Assembly: GCA_048013815.1 (NCBI GenBank) | Contig: CM106586.1 | Coordinates: forward strand, 24,428,001 to 24,492,000 | Source of the DNA: Setoptus koraiensis | Lineage: Eukaryota > Arthropoda | Length of the DNA stretch: 64,000 bases | Direction: 5' to 3' | In this document: positions 40,910-50,881 of the stretch, in pieces | Layout of the letters: each line of letters starts with the position of its first letter | Numbering within the stretch: position 1 is the first letter of the stretch | Notes under the pieces: generated by a model | Seen by the model: only the letters and a program-made list of their open reading frames with translations | Told to the model about the DNA's origin: nothing | Databases searched by the model: none | Program-made: the position numbers and the translations under genes

Positions 40910-43492
40910 TAGAGCTGTAGATACCCGACCCGTTTACGGGTACCCGTATACGGGTATTTGAAAGAACCGGTAACGGGTCGGGTTCGGTTCTGATTTTTTA
41001 GACCCGAAAAATCAACGGGTATTCACCGGTTTTCGGTTATTTACCGGGTTTCGGGTATTACTCAGTTTTTGGGGTTTTTCTGGGTTTTTAGGGTTTTTGG
41101 GGAAAATTTTGGGTTTTTTTTTGTTTTTGGGGTTTCTTTATTTCTTTTGGGTTTTTTGGTTTTTTTTTATTTTTTTTTTGTTTTTTTACTTTTGTTGTTT
41201 TTTGGGGGGCTAACCCGAGCGGCTGTTCGGGCGAGACCTGCCGGCCCGATGGATCCGCATGTCCCGGGTCTTACATTTTCGGCGGAATTCCCCCAAGAGG
41301 GGTTCCGCCAGGCGTTCTACCCGGGCGTATGGCTCGTCCGTCACCGCCCCGGATGCCCACCGCACCCAGTAGCGGACATTAGGGCCCCGCCCCCCCCCGC
41401 GATGTTGAGCACCTCCAAGATATAGTCTTGGGTGTCTTCTTCTTTGGGCGACATGTTGCTGTTGTTGTAGTAATGGCAGTGGTAGTAATGGCGATAGCGA
41501 TAGCGATAGCGACAGTGGTAGCGATAGCGGTATGGGTAGCGGTACGGGTAGCGGTACGGGTAGCGGTAATAGTAGCAGCGGTGATAGCAGCAGTGATAGA
41601 GCGGCAGTACACAGTGCGCTGCGCGCCCAATACCACGCCCTCCCGAGTACCACACACTCCCGAGTACCACATAATATAACTAACAATGTTAATCTCGAAG
41701 GTGTTCGTAATATCAGTCAAGGTATTGGTCACAATTTGATTGATGTTTAATTGTCAAACAACTTCTACATCGATAAGCCTCACTCATCAATACTAAACAT
41801 CCAAGAGTTGCTTTATAATGAAAGATTGATGGCGCTCACAATCACTTTGTGAACTATTATAGAAAGCCATAAAAGTTACTACAGAGTTCTATCTAAAGGA
41901 TGTTCCTCTTACGCGTTGAATTATGTGTAACATATCGTTAATTGTAGTGACAGTTGATTCATTGTGACTTCAAATTGTATCGTTGATACATGTGCTGTTG
42001 TTGCTATGGCATACGTGTTGAACGTCTTGTTGAACATCGGCAGACAAATATTGAAGTGATCAGCACACAATGTTCGATTGTGTTGTTCAAACTGCTTCAC
42101 TTGACGCCACTGTGTCTGCTTTGATCAGTAGCTCTCTTCTCTCATCTGTCGCAACAAACAACCGGGTATTCGTTCCTCATCGAAAAGAATGAAGAACAAA
42201 TGATTTTACTGAAAACGAGAAATCGCAGGTTCTGTCCAGCTGTAAGAGTTAGTATAGAGCTTTATCGATGAAGTATATCTAAAACATTTTGAATTATGTG
42301 TAGCATATAGGCAGTTGCCGTTCTTGTATTCTAACATACAGCACGCTACCCGCCCGAAACCACACACTCCCAAATTGGGAGTCCCAATACCGCATTGACC
42401 CGAATACCACATAAAGTTCCCAGTACCACATGCAAGCCCGAATACCACATAGACCCGAATACCACAGACTCCCAATACTAAGAACTCCCAATACCTCGCA
42501 CTCATCATTGCTTGATCTGAGCTATGTAATGAGCTGTAAAAGTTACTACAGAGTTCTATCTATTGGATACATCTCTTGTGTGCTGAGTTATGTATAGCAC
42601 ATCGTGAATTGTTGTGCTTTCATTCCAACGGTTTTTCTGAACTACTCATTTTGTAGTGACAGTTGATTCATTGTCGATTCAATATCATTATCGCAAACTT
42701 TATTAGCAAAACTATGGATACTGAATCTACGCCATCGCTGTCTAGCTCGAACAGACGAGCTAATTCAAGCCATATGGTCGGTAAACGATACATTCAGCAG
42801 TTGTACAACACGAAAAATGTCACGTTAGTTGGTATGAAGTTTTTAAGTGGCAGACTTCACAGCCCAATATATGGAGAGTACTCAGCGATTGCAATCTCGA
42901 TGAAGACATTCTGAAGGAAAAAGGTGTTGAATTTATAGCAAAACAGGTTGAACTGCAGAAAATGAATCTTGCCAAGAAATATGTGTCTTGCAACACATGT
43001 AAACATATATTCTTCTTTGATACTGTTTCAAACGGAACGTCATCTCTCATCAAGCATAGACAGAACTGTTTGCCACCTGTTCAACAAAGCGCAAAGGATT
43101 ATTTCAGCAAGCCCATCAAGAGAAAGTTAAATGCTAAAGATCGTGCTCAGATTGATGAAATGGTGGTAAATTTTATCGCTAGAGGATTGCGCCCATCATC
43201 GATCGTAGATGATCCGAGTCTCAGAGATTTGTTGCAAAAAATGATATCCATAGGCACTATATACTCAAATGTCGACATCAATGATGTCGTGTTCCAAAGA
43301 AATGTTTATAAAGAGAAAATCGTCGCCAAGTACGACAAAATCATATCTGGAATTCTCAATGAGATTGATTCTCTATATGGTGTATCATGCACGTCAGATC
43401 TTTGGACTGAACCCATGACTAGCAGAAAGTATATATCTCTATCAGTTCACTATGCTGATGTGACCCGTTTCGGGTACCCGAATACAGCTCTA
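40910..43492 (+). mobile_element. hAT2: deleted hAT element, TSD ATATAAAC
   Basis: Termini TAGAGCTGTAGATACCCGAC and the inverted ...GTACCCGAATACAGCTCTA. ATATAAAC follows at 43493-43500; on the left only AC remains before the element because a HINE sits inside that copy. Both ends have ACCCG/CGGGT subterminal repeats, and 42340-42480 repeats CCCGAATACCAC. The interior has a G/T-rich tract (41045-41210), a GCGATA/GGTAGC minisatellite (41490-41590) and the 5' part of a transposase gene. The rest of the transposase is missing. Confidence 0.75.
42714..43460 (+). pseudogene. hAT2 transposase N-terminal fragment
   Basis: Starts MDTESTPSLSSSNRRANSSH, shifts frame near 42885, and continues from MNLAKKYVSCNTCKHIFFFD with a BED-type finger (CNTCKH...LIKHRQNC) and the N-terminal all-helical region (IDEMVVNFIARGLRPSSIVD, GVSCTSDLWTEP). 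It stops before the catalytic Asp motif, where it meets the right terminus of the element. Not functional. Confidence 0.75.
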
Positions 43493-43500
43493 ATATAAAC

Positions 43501-44152
43501 ATTACTCTAAATCTATTAATTATAATGTACTGTTGGCTAAACATCTATGTCGGCAACTAAAACTACTACAAGACTATACTAAATCTAAACCAAATGTATC
43601 TCACTATGTATTCAATTCGAGTTCGATCCGAGTTCGATCCGAGGACAGTCAAAGTCGAGTTGAGAGTCAAGTCGAATCGGATCGGATCGCATTCAATTTA
43701 AATCAATTTAGATCGATTCGATCAACAGGTAACTGTTTATTGTTGCACTATCACCAGGCTAAGCCAGTAACTGTGAACTGTTAACTGTTACCGATTATGA
43801 TAGTGGTGCGATCAACACTGACACCAGCTGTATTGTATTGTCTAACATGGCATTAATTATGATCGAGTTAATCAAGTGATTGCAACCATCGAGCGCACTT
43901 ACCCTTGAGAAGATTGAATCACGTGTTGACTTTTGCCGGCGTACTTGTTGTTGTGGCTTGCTTTTCCGTTTTGAAGCAATGATGACACTTGCAACAATTA
44001 TTTGCCAATTTGGTCTAAGATTCAATATGAATTCTTGTTGACATATGCTGATAGTTATTGCTTGCTCAGTTGACAGAAAACTGGTTGCTTGTTGCTTCTT
44101 TTTTAGTTCTTATGTTGATTCTTTCATGAATTCGATGTGTTTGTGTCTTGAC
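43501..44152. other. non-coding interval
   Basis: Between hAT2 and hAT3. It contains short repeats of GAGTTCGATCC and TCGGATCGGATC near 43615-43690. No gene seen. Confidence 0.5.
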
Positions 44153-44407
44153 TAGGGTGGATGTGCGGAAAGTTCCGCACATCGACATGTTCCGCACACG
44201 TTCCGCACAAGCTCCGCACAGGCACTTGTGCGGAATGTGCGGAAGTGTGCGGAACCTAAATCAGGCATGTTTAATGAATATTGAACAAAATTAGTCATGC
44301 CACAAGCGAATTAATCATCAAATTTGATCATCATTGATCAAATCATATTGATATTTTATTTTATTTGTATCAGGCGAGTTTCACAAAGTTAGGTTACAAC
44401 TTACAAG

Positions 44408-45952
44408 CTATGACTTGTAAGGTATTCCTTCGAGCTCCATTTGGTCTTGCTTCATCCTTTCTATCACTCTTCGCTCACTAACTGATCTGCAATGAAACAA
44501 CAACGCGGTGAAAAAAGTAATTATTAAACCCGCTACAGTCACACAGCCCAGTATTATCTTCAAAATCAATGTCGTGTGGTCATGATCCTGCGTCTCTTGG
44601 AAGTACTTTGGTTGAGTGAAATGGGGTGGCGATAATGCTTCATTGACAGCATTCGTTGATATCGACTGGTTCTTTATCTTGTTAATGTACTTCTTACCAT
44701 TGATTGTGAAAATTTCGCTCGGCGGTAGGGAGAAAACAAATGGCGGGCATGGACGAGTGACGTCGTTCATGGTGGTGTTGTTGAGGAAACAATACACAAT
44801 TGACTCGTCGTGCTCGTACTCGACTGTTGTTGTTGCAAGTTCGGACGCGTCTTCTGGACGCGCGCAAGAACTTAATCTCCACCAGGGACGCTTTAAATTT
44901 TCAAACGAGCGATAGCATAAGCTATCGCCTACCCAGTTCGGTAGTGTGCTTGATGGTAATCTCGCACAACCCATCGACCTATCGTAAAATATGCTCTTAG
45001 GTCCAACATATTCTAGTTGGCAGTAGCTGCCATCATGCGACTTCTCTATCGTGTCGATTGCGACTGCGTCCATTTGCTGGATGTGGTCATTATTGATGGG
45101 AGCTGCATAATGAAATGTAACCCGCTGATTGATTTCATCCAGCTCACAATGTATGGGTCTAGCTGTTTCACAATTGGCGGTGGTGTTGCAGAGCCTTTCT
45201 CGGCCGAGAATATCATAAAGATGGGGACTGATCTTGTTCCTTTGCCAATCTCGTTTAACTTCTTGTAAGCCGATCATTAGATTATTCAAATTGATTTGTA
45301 TCCAACTGGTATTGTATAGCATCAAACTCTGATAGTTAAATCCTCTGCCTATTGTTTCTTTTGATGCTAACAAACCACCCACCTCCAAAGGTCCCGACAT
45401 AAAGTCGCTTCTGCCTACCAGATGATTCCTTATGAATTGTAGTTGGTTGGTCGATTCCTGTTGAGCTTCTTGAATTGATGATAGCGGGCCACTAGGATTG
45501 GTCGCGTACCTACCGATGCAATTGATCACCATATCTGCAGCTCTAAAAACTTTTCCCACCAAAGGGAAAGCGGTTTCGACAACGATATCTATTTTACTCA
45601 CGACATCCAATATACCCCGTTTAAACCTGGTGACTGACGCTTGTTTTTCGACACTACAAAATCCTCTTAGAGGTGCGACAATCTTCTCTTCAAAGTAATC
45701 ATTACATTGTTGTGTAAATCTCTCTCTTGATAAATCATTCTCGTACTTGATAAACTTTAATATCTCTCTTTGGCACGGGCTTTGGTATGACATGGTGTTT
45801 ATCCATATGTTTATGTCCTGGAACGCGTAATTGTCCCTGTACATCCAGCGTACTGGTGATACTTTCATGAATTCGAATTGACTGTTCGCCGAACCATATC
45901 GGATGCTTGAAAGAATGTTCAATAGAACTACTATTACAATTGATTTGAGCAT
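44408..45952 (-). CDS. envelope-like glycoprotein (514 aa)
   Basis: An intact frame. Residues 1-22 are a signal peptide. RFKR at 109-112 is a furin-type site, followed by a hydrophobic, Gly-starting stretch (GILDVVSKIDIVVETAF) that could be a fusion peptide. A helical Gln-rich region follows (SSIQEAQQESTNQLQFIRNH), then a Cys-rich ectodomain with several N-x-S/T sites, a transmembrane helix at about 462-488 and a 26-residue tail. A short N-terminal piece and long C-terminal piece recall the F-protein type of envelope in baculoviruses and insect errantiviruses, but I cannot assign the family by eye. No gag or pol is near. It lies inside hAT3 and starts beside the central inverted repeat. The region is an old genomic copy, and expression is unknown. 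Confidence 0.65.
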   Translation of the reverse strand: MLKSIVIVVLLNILSSIRYGSANSQFEFMKVSPVRWMYRDNYAFQDINIWINTMSYQSPCQREILKFIKYENDLSRERFTQQCNDYFEEKIVAPLRGFCSVEKQASVTRFKRGILDVVSKIDIVVETAFPLVGKVFRAADMVINCIGRYATNPSGPLSSIQEAQQESTNQLQFIRNHLVGRSDFMSGPLEVGGLLASKETIGRGFNYQSLMLYNTSWIQINLNNLMIGLQEVKRDWQRNKISPHLYDILGRERLCNTTANCETARPIHCELDEINQRVTFHYAAPINNDHIQQMDAVAIDTIEKSHDGSYCQLEYVGPKSIFYDRSMGCARLPSSTLPNWVGDSLCYRSFENLKRPWWRLSSCARPEDASELATTTVEYEHDESIVYCFLNNTTMNDVTRPCPPFVFSLPPSEIFTINGKKYINKIKNQSISTNAVNEALSPPHFTQPKYFQETQDHDHTTLILKIILGCVTVAGLIITFFTALLFHCRSVSERRVIERMKQDQMELEGIPYKS

Positions 45953-46774
45953 GTTTGTTAATGACTCTAAACTGTTGAGGGACTGTTAACTGTTGAATTA
46001 GGGACTCTAAACTGTCGAATAAGGGACTGTTAATTGTTAGCGCTTAATTTTAATTAAGTGCTTATGATGTAGTGTTGTTGGATCCTATAAATCACGCATG
46101 AATATCCACGCACGGTATGATGGTGGATACTAAATTCGTGCATTTCACAGTATATTCACCAGTTGTGCTATGGTGATTCACGCGCTGTGTGCTTGTGAAT
46201 ACTCCGACTTTGTATGCCAGTGAATATTCAGGTACCGATTTATTCGTGGATATTCACAGTTTTCGATCTTTAGAGTCACGCGCTGTGTGCTTGCAAACAT
46301 TAGCACTAGTATAATCAGTGCTTAGTGAGTGTGTAGGTTGAAATGTGCTTCGGAGGTGGGAAGTACACTCAAGCTTGAGACTCGATAGTTCGTCCACCTC
46401 CCAAACACACATTTTTAGGAGGTGGATTGAATTTTGAGTCTCGGGCTCATGCAGAGGTTGATGTATAGTGAGGAGGTGGATCGATGCTATAACGAGATAG
46501 GTTAAGCTATTTCAAATAGCGTGGAGTGACAACTTAAGTCACTCCTCCTCCCTAGCACACAGTAACCTACACATTAGTTCTGGACTTGAGTCATCACTCC
46601 CTAGCACACAGTGAGCTAGACACAAGTTTGAGAATTAAGTCACTCCACTTTCTCAGCACACAGTGGCATTTTCGGAACTGTTCTAGGGTCTTCTAGGGTC
46701 CTGGTTGATTTCAAGAAGGCCCCTGGCATCATTCGGATAAGAACCGCAGATCCAGGGGCTTCAATCCTTAATAA

Positions 46775-46975
46775 GGATGATGAAGAAATATCAATGTACT
46801 TGTCATGATAAATTTTTGCTTGGTCACATTCTCTTGCTCCGATCGGTCACAATTTTTTCTTGGAATTCCAAAAAGGCAGCCGAGAACATGAACCTCGAGA
46901 TAGTGGAACACGAGAAATTATTAGTCAACGACGTAACTATTATAGCTGCTATTCTGCATCCACAGAGAAATTTCG
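46775..46975 (+). pseudogene. short hAT-like transposase fragment in the HINE
   Basis: Encodes WNSKKAAENMNLEIVEHEKL and LVNDVTIIAAILHPQ, which resembles the stretch of hAT transposases before the LDPR-type motif. It runs directly into the satellite. It is short, so the call is tentative. Confidence 0.3.
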
Positions 46976-48170
46976 GAAGACGGATGTCATGCATAGTCAT
47001 CGATTTATGAACATGTTCCCACCTATCCGTTTCGATGATACCGCGTGTGTGTGTTGTGTATGTTACTCGCAACATTCTGTGCAAGTATGATCAGCCATCA
47101 ATAGATCGTTTTCGAGACACAGAGATATTTCGTATGACGGATGTCATGTATAGTCATCGATTTCTGAACATGTTCCCACCTATCCGTTTTGATGATACTG
47201 CGTCTGTGTGTTGTGCATGTTACTCGCAACATTCTGTGCAAGTATGATTAGCCATCAATAGGCTGTTTTCGAGACAGACAGAAATTTAGGATGACGGATG
47301 TCATGTGAATATGGTGATTTCTGGACATGTTCCCACCTATCCGTTTCGATGATACTCTGTGTGTGTGTTGTGTATGTTACTTGCAACATTCTGTGCAAGT
47401 ATGATCAGCCATCAATAGATCGTTTTCGAGACACAGAGATATTTCGTATGACGGATGTCATGTATAGTCATCGATTTCTGAACATGTTCCCACCTATCCG
47501 CTTCGATGATACCGCGTGTGTGTGTTGTGTATGTTACTCGCAACATTCTGTGCAAGTATGATTAGCCATCAATAGGCTGTTTTCGAGACAGACAGAAATT
47601 TAGGATGACGGATGTCATGTGAATATGGTGATTTCTGGACATGTTTCCACCTATCCGTTTCGATGATACTCTGTGTGTGTGTTGTGTATGTTACTCGCAA
47701 CATTCTGTGCAAGTATGATTAGCCATCAATAGGCTGTTTTCGAGACAGACAGAAATTTAGGATGACGGATGTCATGTGAATATGGTGATTTCTGGACATG
47801 TTTCCACCTATCCGTTTCGATGATACTCTGTGTGTGTGTTGTGTATGTTACTCGCAACATTCTGTGCAAGTATGATTAGCCATCAATAGGCTGTTTTCGA
47901 GACAGACAGAAATTTAGGATGACGGATGTCATGTGAATATGGTGATTTCTGGACATGTTTCCACCTATCCGTTTCGATGATACTCTGTGTGTGTGTTGTG
48001 TATGTTACTTGCAACATTCTGTGCAAGTATGATCAGCCATCAATAGATCGTTTTCGAGACACAGAGATATTTAGTATGACGGATGTCATGTATAGTCATC
48101 GATTTCTGAACATGTTCCCACCTATCCGTTTCGATGATACTCTGTGTGTATGTTGTGCATATTACTCGCG
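46970..48170 (+). repeat. 157-bp satellite array, 8 units
   Basis: The landmark CGGATGTCAT occurs at 46981, 47138, 47295, 47452, 47609, 47766, 47923 and 48080, every step exactly 157 bp. Two variants alternate irregularly: type A (ACACAGAGATATTT, ATAGTCATCGATTTCTGAAC) and type B (GACAGACAGAAATTTAGG, AATATGGTGATTTCTGGAC), in the order A A B A B B B A. The unit length is not a multiple of three, so the frames through it are not genes. Confidence 0.92.
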
Positions 48171-48639
48171 CTTCAGGCCATTCTGGATCAGTTGAGCTCA
48201 TAATCTGTATATGATATCTGATCAGGTATGTCCATACATCACGTGGCATTTTTGAAACTGTTCTCATCCGGATAAATTCCCGAAACTTCCTAGAGACAGC
48301 TAGCACTGTCTAATACACGATCTATGCAAGTCTTATCAATTTTCTGTTTCTAGTATTGGCGCTATAAGCCATTATTGAGAACATGTGCCTATACAGTATG
48401 TGTGATTTTCGATTCTGTTCTCACCAGGATAAATTCTTGAAACTTTCTAGAGACAGATAGCACTTATCACTACTTAATAAACTCTCCAAACCTCTAAGAT
48501 CGTTCACTAGAAAAATTAAGCGCTCTTATACTGGTATAATCAGTATAACTTGTTGAATTAGGGACTCTAAACTGTCGAATAAGGGACTGTTAATTGGTGA
48601 ATTAGGGACTCTAAACTGTTGGATAAGGGACTGCGAATC

Positions 48640-48835
48640 GCTCGTAGTCCTATTTATACTAACAATAAATTTGTTGATAGTATCAGGTTAAATGAAGTTT
48701 GGGTTGAAACACCGATGTCATTCTGATTGGTTATTGTGAGCGGAACACTCATCGGTCATGATGACCTTGGTGTTTCAACCCAAAATATATTTAATTCGAT
48801 ACTATCAACAAATAATAAGACTAATAATAAGACTA
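48640..48835. promoter_or_regulatory. inverted repeat between the two hAT3 genes
   Basis: Arms around 48670-48720 and 48755-48812 pair: TTGTTGATAGTATC with GATACTATCAACAA, and GGGTTGAAACACC with GGTGTTTCAACCC, around a spacer of about 35 bp. It lies between the envelope-like gene (now pushed away by the HINE) and the transposase-like frame, as in hAT1. I infer a bidirectional promoter. Confidence 0.55.
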
Positions 48836-49106
48836 TGACCGATTCGTTGTTGTTGTGTTTCAACACATCGAGACCGAGGAATGTGGCGCGATTTTACTAC
48901 GCACAAGAAGCATTGTTTGATGAGCAATTTTAATTCCCGGGAAATTTTAGCTCCCGGGCAAGATAAATTCCTGATCAAGAAGCGAGCATAGATTACTCAT
49001 CGAGTAACCATGCCGTTTCTGCATGGAGAGATTGATCGAGACAAACTTGTTTGCAAAACAGTTTGCAGATATCAGAAAGTTTATCTAACATCTAATTATA
49101 TGCAAA

Positions 49107-49345
49107 ATGTCGCTTAAAGATAAATGTTGTCTATGTGGTGTTTCTGACGGTACGAAATTGGTCCCCAGGCCCGTCAAAAAGCCAACTGGGTACTACCACC
49201 CGAATTGTTACACGCGGATGTTACGAGGCGGAGCCCCTAGGAAACAAGTTATCACACAAGGAACGTCTACAAGTCAAGGTATCCCACAAGGAACGTCTAC
49301 AAGTCAAGGTATCCCGCAAGGAACGTCTTCGGAACACTTCTTCTC
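49107..49345 (+). pseudogene. transposase-like N-terminus with zinc site (hAT3)
   Basis: Begins MSLKDKCCLCGVSDGTK with C7, C8 and C10, then GYYHPNCYTRMLRGG with His and Cys, i.e. a C-x2-C...H-x2-C zinc site like that at the start of the hAT1 transposase (C6, C9, H27, C30). A tandem repeat of about 11 codons (TSTSQGIPQG) follows. The frame is then replaced by HINE repeats. No BED finger or catalytic core remains. Confidence 0.45.
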
Positions 49346-49818
49346 GAACACTGACCATCAAACATCGACAGAGCAGATTAAACTATCATAAGAAATTCGA
49401 ATTTTCAATTTTCGAATTTCGAAGTTCGAATTGTGACCATCGAACATCGAACTCTGACCGTCGAACATCGAACTCTGACCATCGAACATCGAACGAGCGG
49501 CTGTAACTCTTATCAGAAATCTGAATTTCAATTTCGAAGTTCGATTTGTCACCACCGAACTCCGCACAAATGTGACCTAGTCAAATCTCCATAGGATTGC
49601 ATACAAAATATTTTCGAGTGAAGCGATAATAGACTAAGTCGAATCTACATGGGAATACATGTGTTATGTCTAGCAGGATTCTCACAAATTTGACTAACAA
49701 CAGTAAGTTACAGTAACTTACAGTATGTAAGTCAAACCTCCATAGGATTACATAGTCACGTGAATAAACGTATCCATCCGACCCACATCAATAGCAGCTT
49801 AATTAAAATTAAGCGCTA
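49346..49818 (-). mobile_element. HINE subtype 2 fragment
   Basis: Reverse orientation with the 5' palindrome end at 49818 (GCTTAATTAAAATTAAGCGCTA). It carries two TTCGAA-rich units (AAATTCGAAT-type landmarks at 49393 and 49517, 124 bp apart) and the same 5' region as the copy ending 40907 (ACATAGTCACGTGAATAAACG). A CAGTAAGTTACAGTAACTTACAG insertion near 49702 is private to this copy. The 3' end is missing. Confidence 0.7.
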
Positions 49819-49874
49819 AAAAGCCTATTCCCATTCAAAAGTGTCGGCTTCACCTGTTAATTAGGAAAACTCTT

Positions 49875-50713
49875 GGGTATTCTATACAAGAGCGCCACAC
49901 TCCGATTTCAATGAAACTTCACACACGGGGCCCGCAGGGCCTCGGAACACTAACTTCGCTAGTCCGGAAGTGCGGAAACTTCCGGTTCCGGTTTTAGAAA
50001 AAATTTGAGATACAGACTCGAAATTCGGTACACAGCCTGATCAGAGCATATGCAACATACTGACGCCAATTTCAGATCTGAACAACTTCTGGTTCTCATA
50101 ATATTGTCAATTGAAAAGGCATTCGCAGCGAGAAAACTGCAGCCCTGTCAGAAGCTGTACTTGCGCAATTGGTCGGAATTACGTTGATTGATGAACTGTC
50201 AGATCTGACAACTGCGCAATCGATGGGATGCTCCCAGTTCGCAATCATCTGATCATCTCTTCTGTCGGTGTGTGGATTGCAGTCACGTGAGCGGAGGGTA
50301 GAGGGCGCAGCCCGATACCCGAAGCGCTCATCAACCCTACCCGAAGGGTTCCCGTCGCACGCAGTCGTCGCGGGAGCGACGACGGAGATGTGACGGCCTC
50401 CAAATTACGAGGCCGCAGGCCGAGTTCTCAGACCCATCACAAGCTGAGCGAAGCTGAGGCATATTTCTGCCATTCCTTGCTGTATCTGATGCGACCTCAT
50501 CAAAGTACCAAAAATTACCTCGAAAAAATACCTGCAAATCCCCAAGCGGCTGTCGGGTACCGTGAAACGCCCACTGAGCGGTACCTCGGTCATCTCGGGA
50601 ACGAGGAATTTCCGCACTTCCGGAATACCCATTGCGGTATCAGGGTACAATACCCTACCCGAAAATACCCAAAATACCCCGAAAAAAGTGTGGCGCTCTT
50701 GTATAGAATAACC
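49875..50713 (+). mobile_element. TIR element copy B, 839 bp, TSD AAACTCTT
   Basis: Same length as copy A (21345-22183) and no difference seen by eye over 839 bp. AAACTCTT flanks it at 49867-49874 and 50714-50721, a different octamer from copy A, so this is an independent insertion and not a segmental duplication. It contains the GC-rich core (50272-50430). Confidence 0.92.
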
Positions 50714-50881
50714 AAACTCTTCATTTGATTCAAGCTTCAACGACATCGAAATCATATATCGTATGCTGTGATTAGTTGTGTGATCCTCCTAACAAATACA
50801 AATGAATTCTACATGAACTGTATCTCAAACGATCGATGCAGGCAAGAAGTCAATCTATTATTTGAATTTGTTGAATTTCGT

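Larger units (their letters stand above)
46038..48553 (+). mobile_element. HINE with eight 157-bp tandem repeats
   Basis: The most complete copy. The 5' end TAGCGCTTAATTTTAATTAA forms the family palindrome. The 3' part has AAAAATTAAGCGCT, a hairpin with TTATACTG/CAGTATAA arms, and CTTGT. The flanks TTAATTGT and TGAATTAGGG rebuild a host repeat that is present intact nearby, showing insertion between T and T with no duplication. Contents in order: 46080-46320 unique DNA, 46330-46680 short repeats with CTCCACCTCC and AGCACACAGT, a short hAT-like piece (46775-46975), the satellite (46970-48170), then a 3' region shared with the copies at 20383 and 38545. Confidence 0.8.
44153..49345 (+). mobile_element. 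hAT3: broken hAT-like element with envelope-like gene
   Basis: Left terminus TAGGGTGGATGTGCGGAA at 44153, followed by eight copies of GTGCGGAA or TTCCGCAC (one with CTCCGCAC) within 44163-44254, a typical hAT subterminal array. Then come an envelope-like gene (-), short GAATTAGGGACTC repeats, a HINE (46038-48553), an inverted repeat (48640-48835) and the N-terminus of a transposase-like gene (+, 49107). The right part is missing; a HINE fragment replaces it at about 49346. The order of parts equals that of hAT1. That this is one element is inference from the layout. Confidence 0.5.

Noticed and set aside
41210-41732. Overlapping frames of 80-158 codons on both strands in hAT2
   Set aside because: Readings of a GCGATA/GGTAGC minisatellite and GC-rich DNA; no family motif and several frames equally open.
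46970-48170. CRISPR-like regular repeats
   Set aside because: Units are contiguous 157-bp satellite copies without spacers, in an animal genome.
47035-48306. Repeated similar frames with FRDTEIFRMTDVMYSHRF
   Set aside because: They are readings of the 157-bp satellite. The unit is not a multiple of three, so no continuous protein results.
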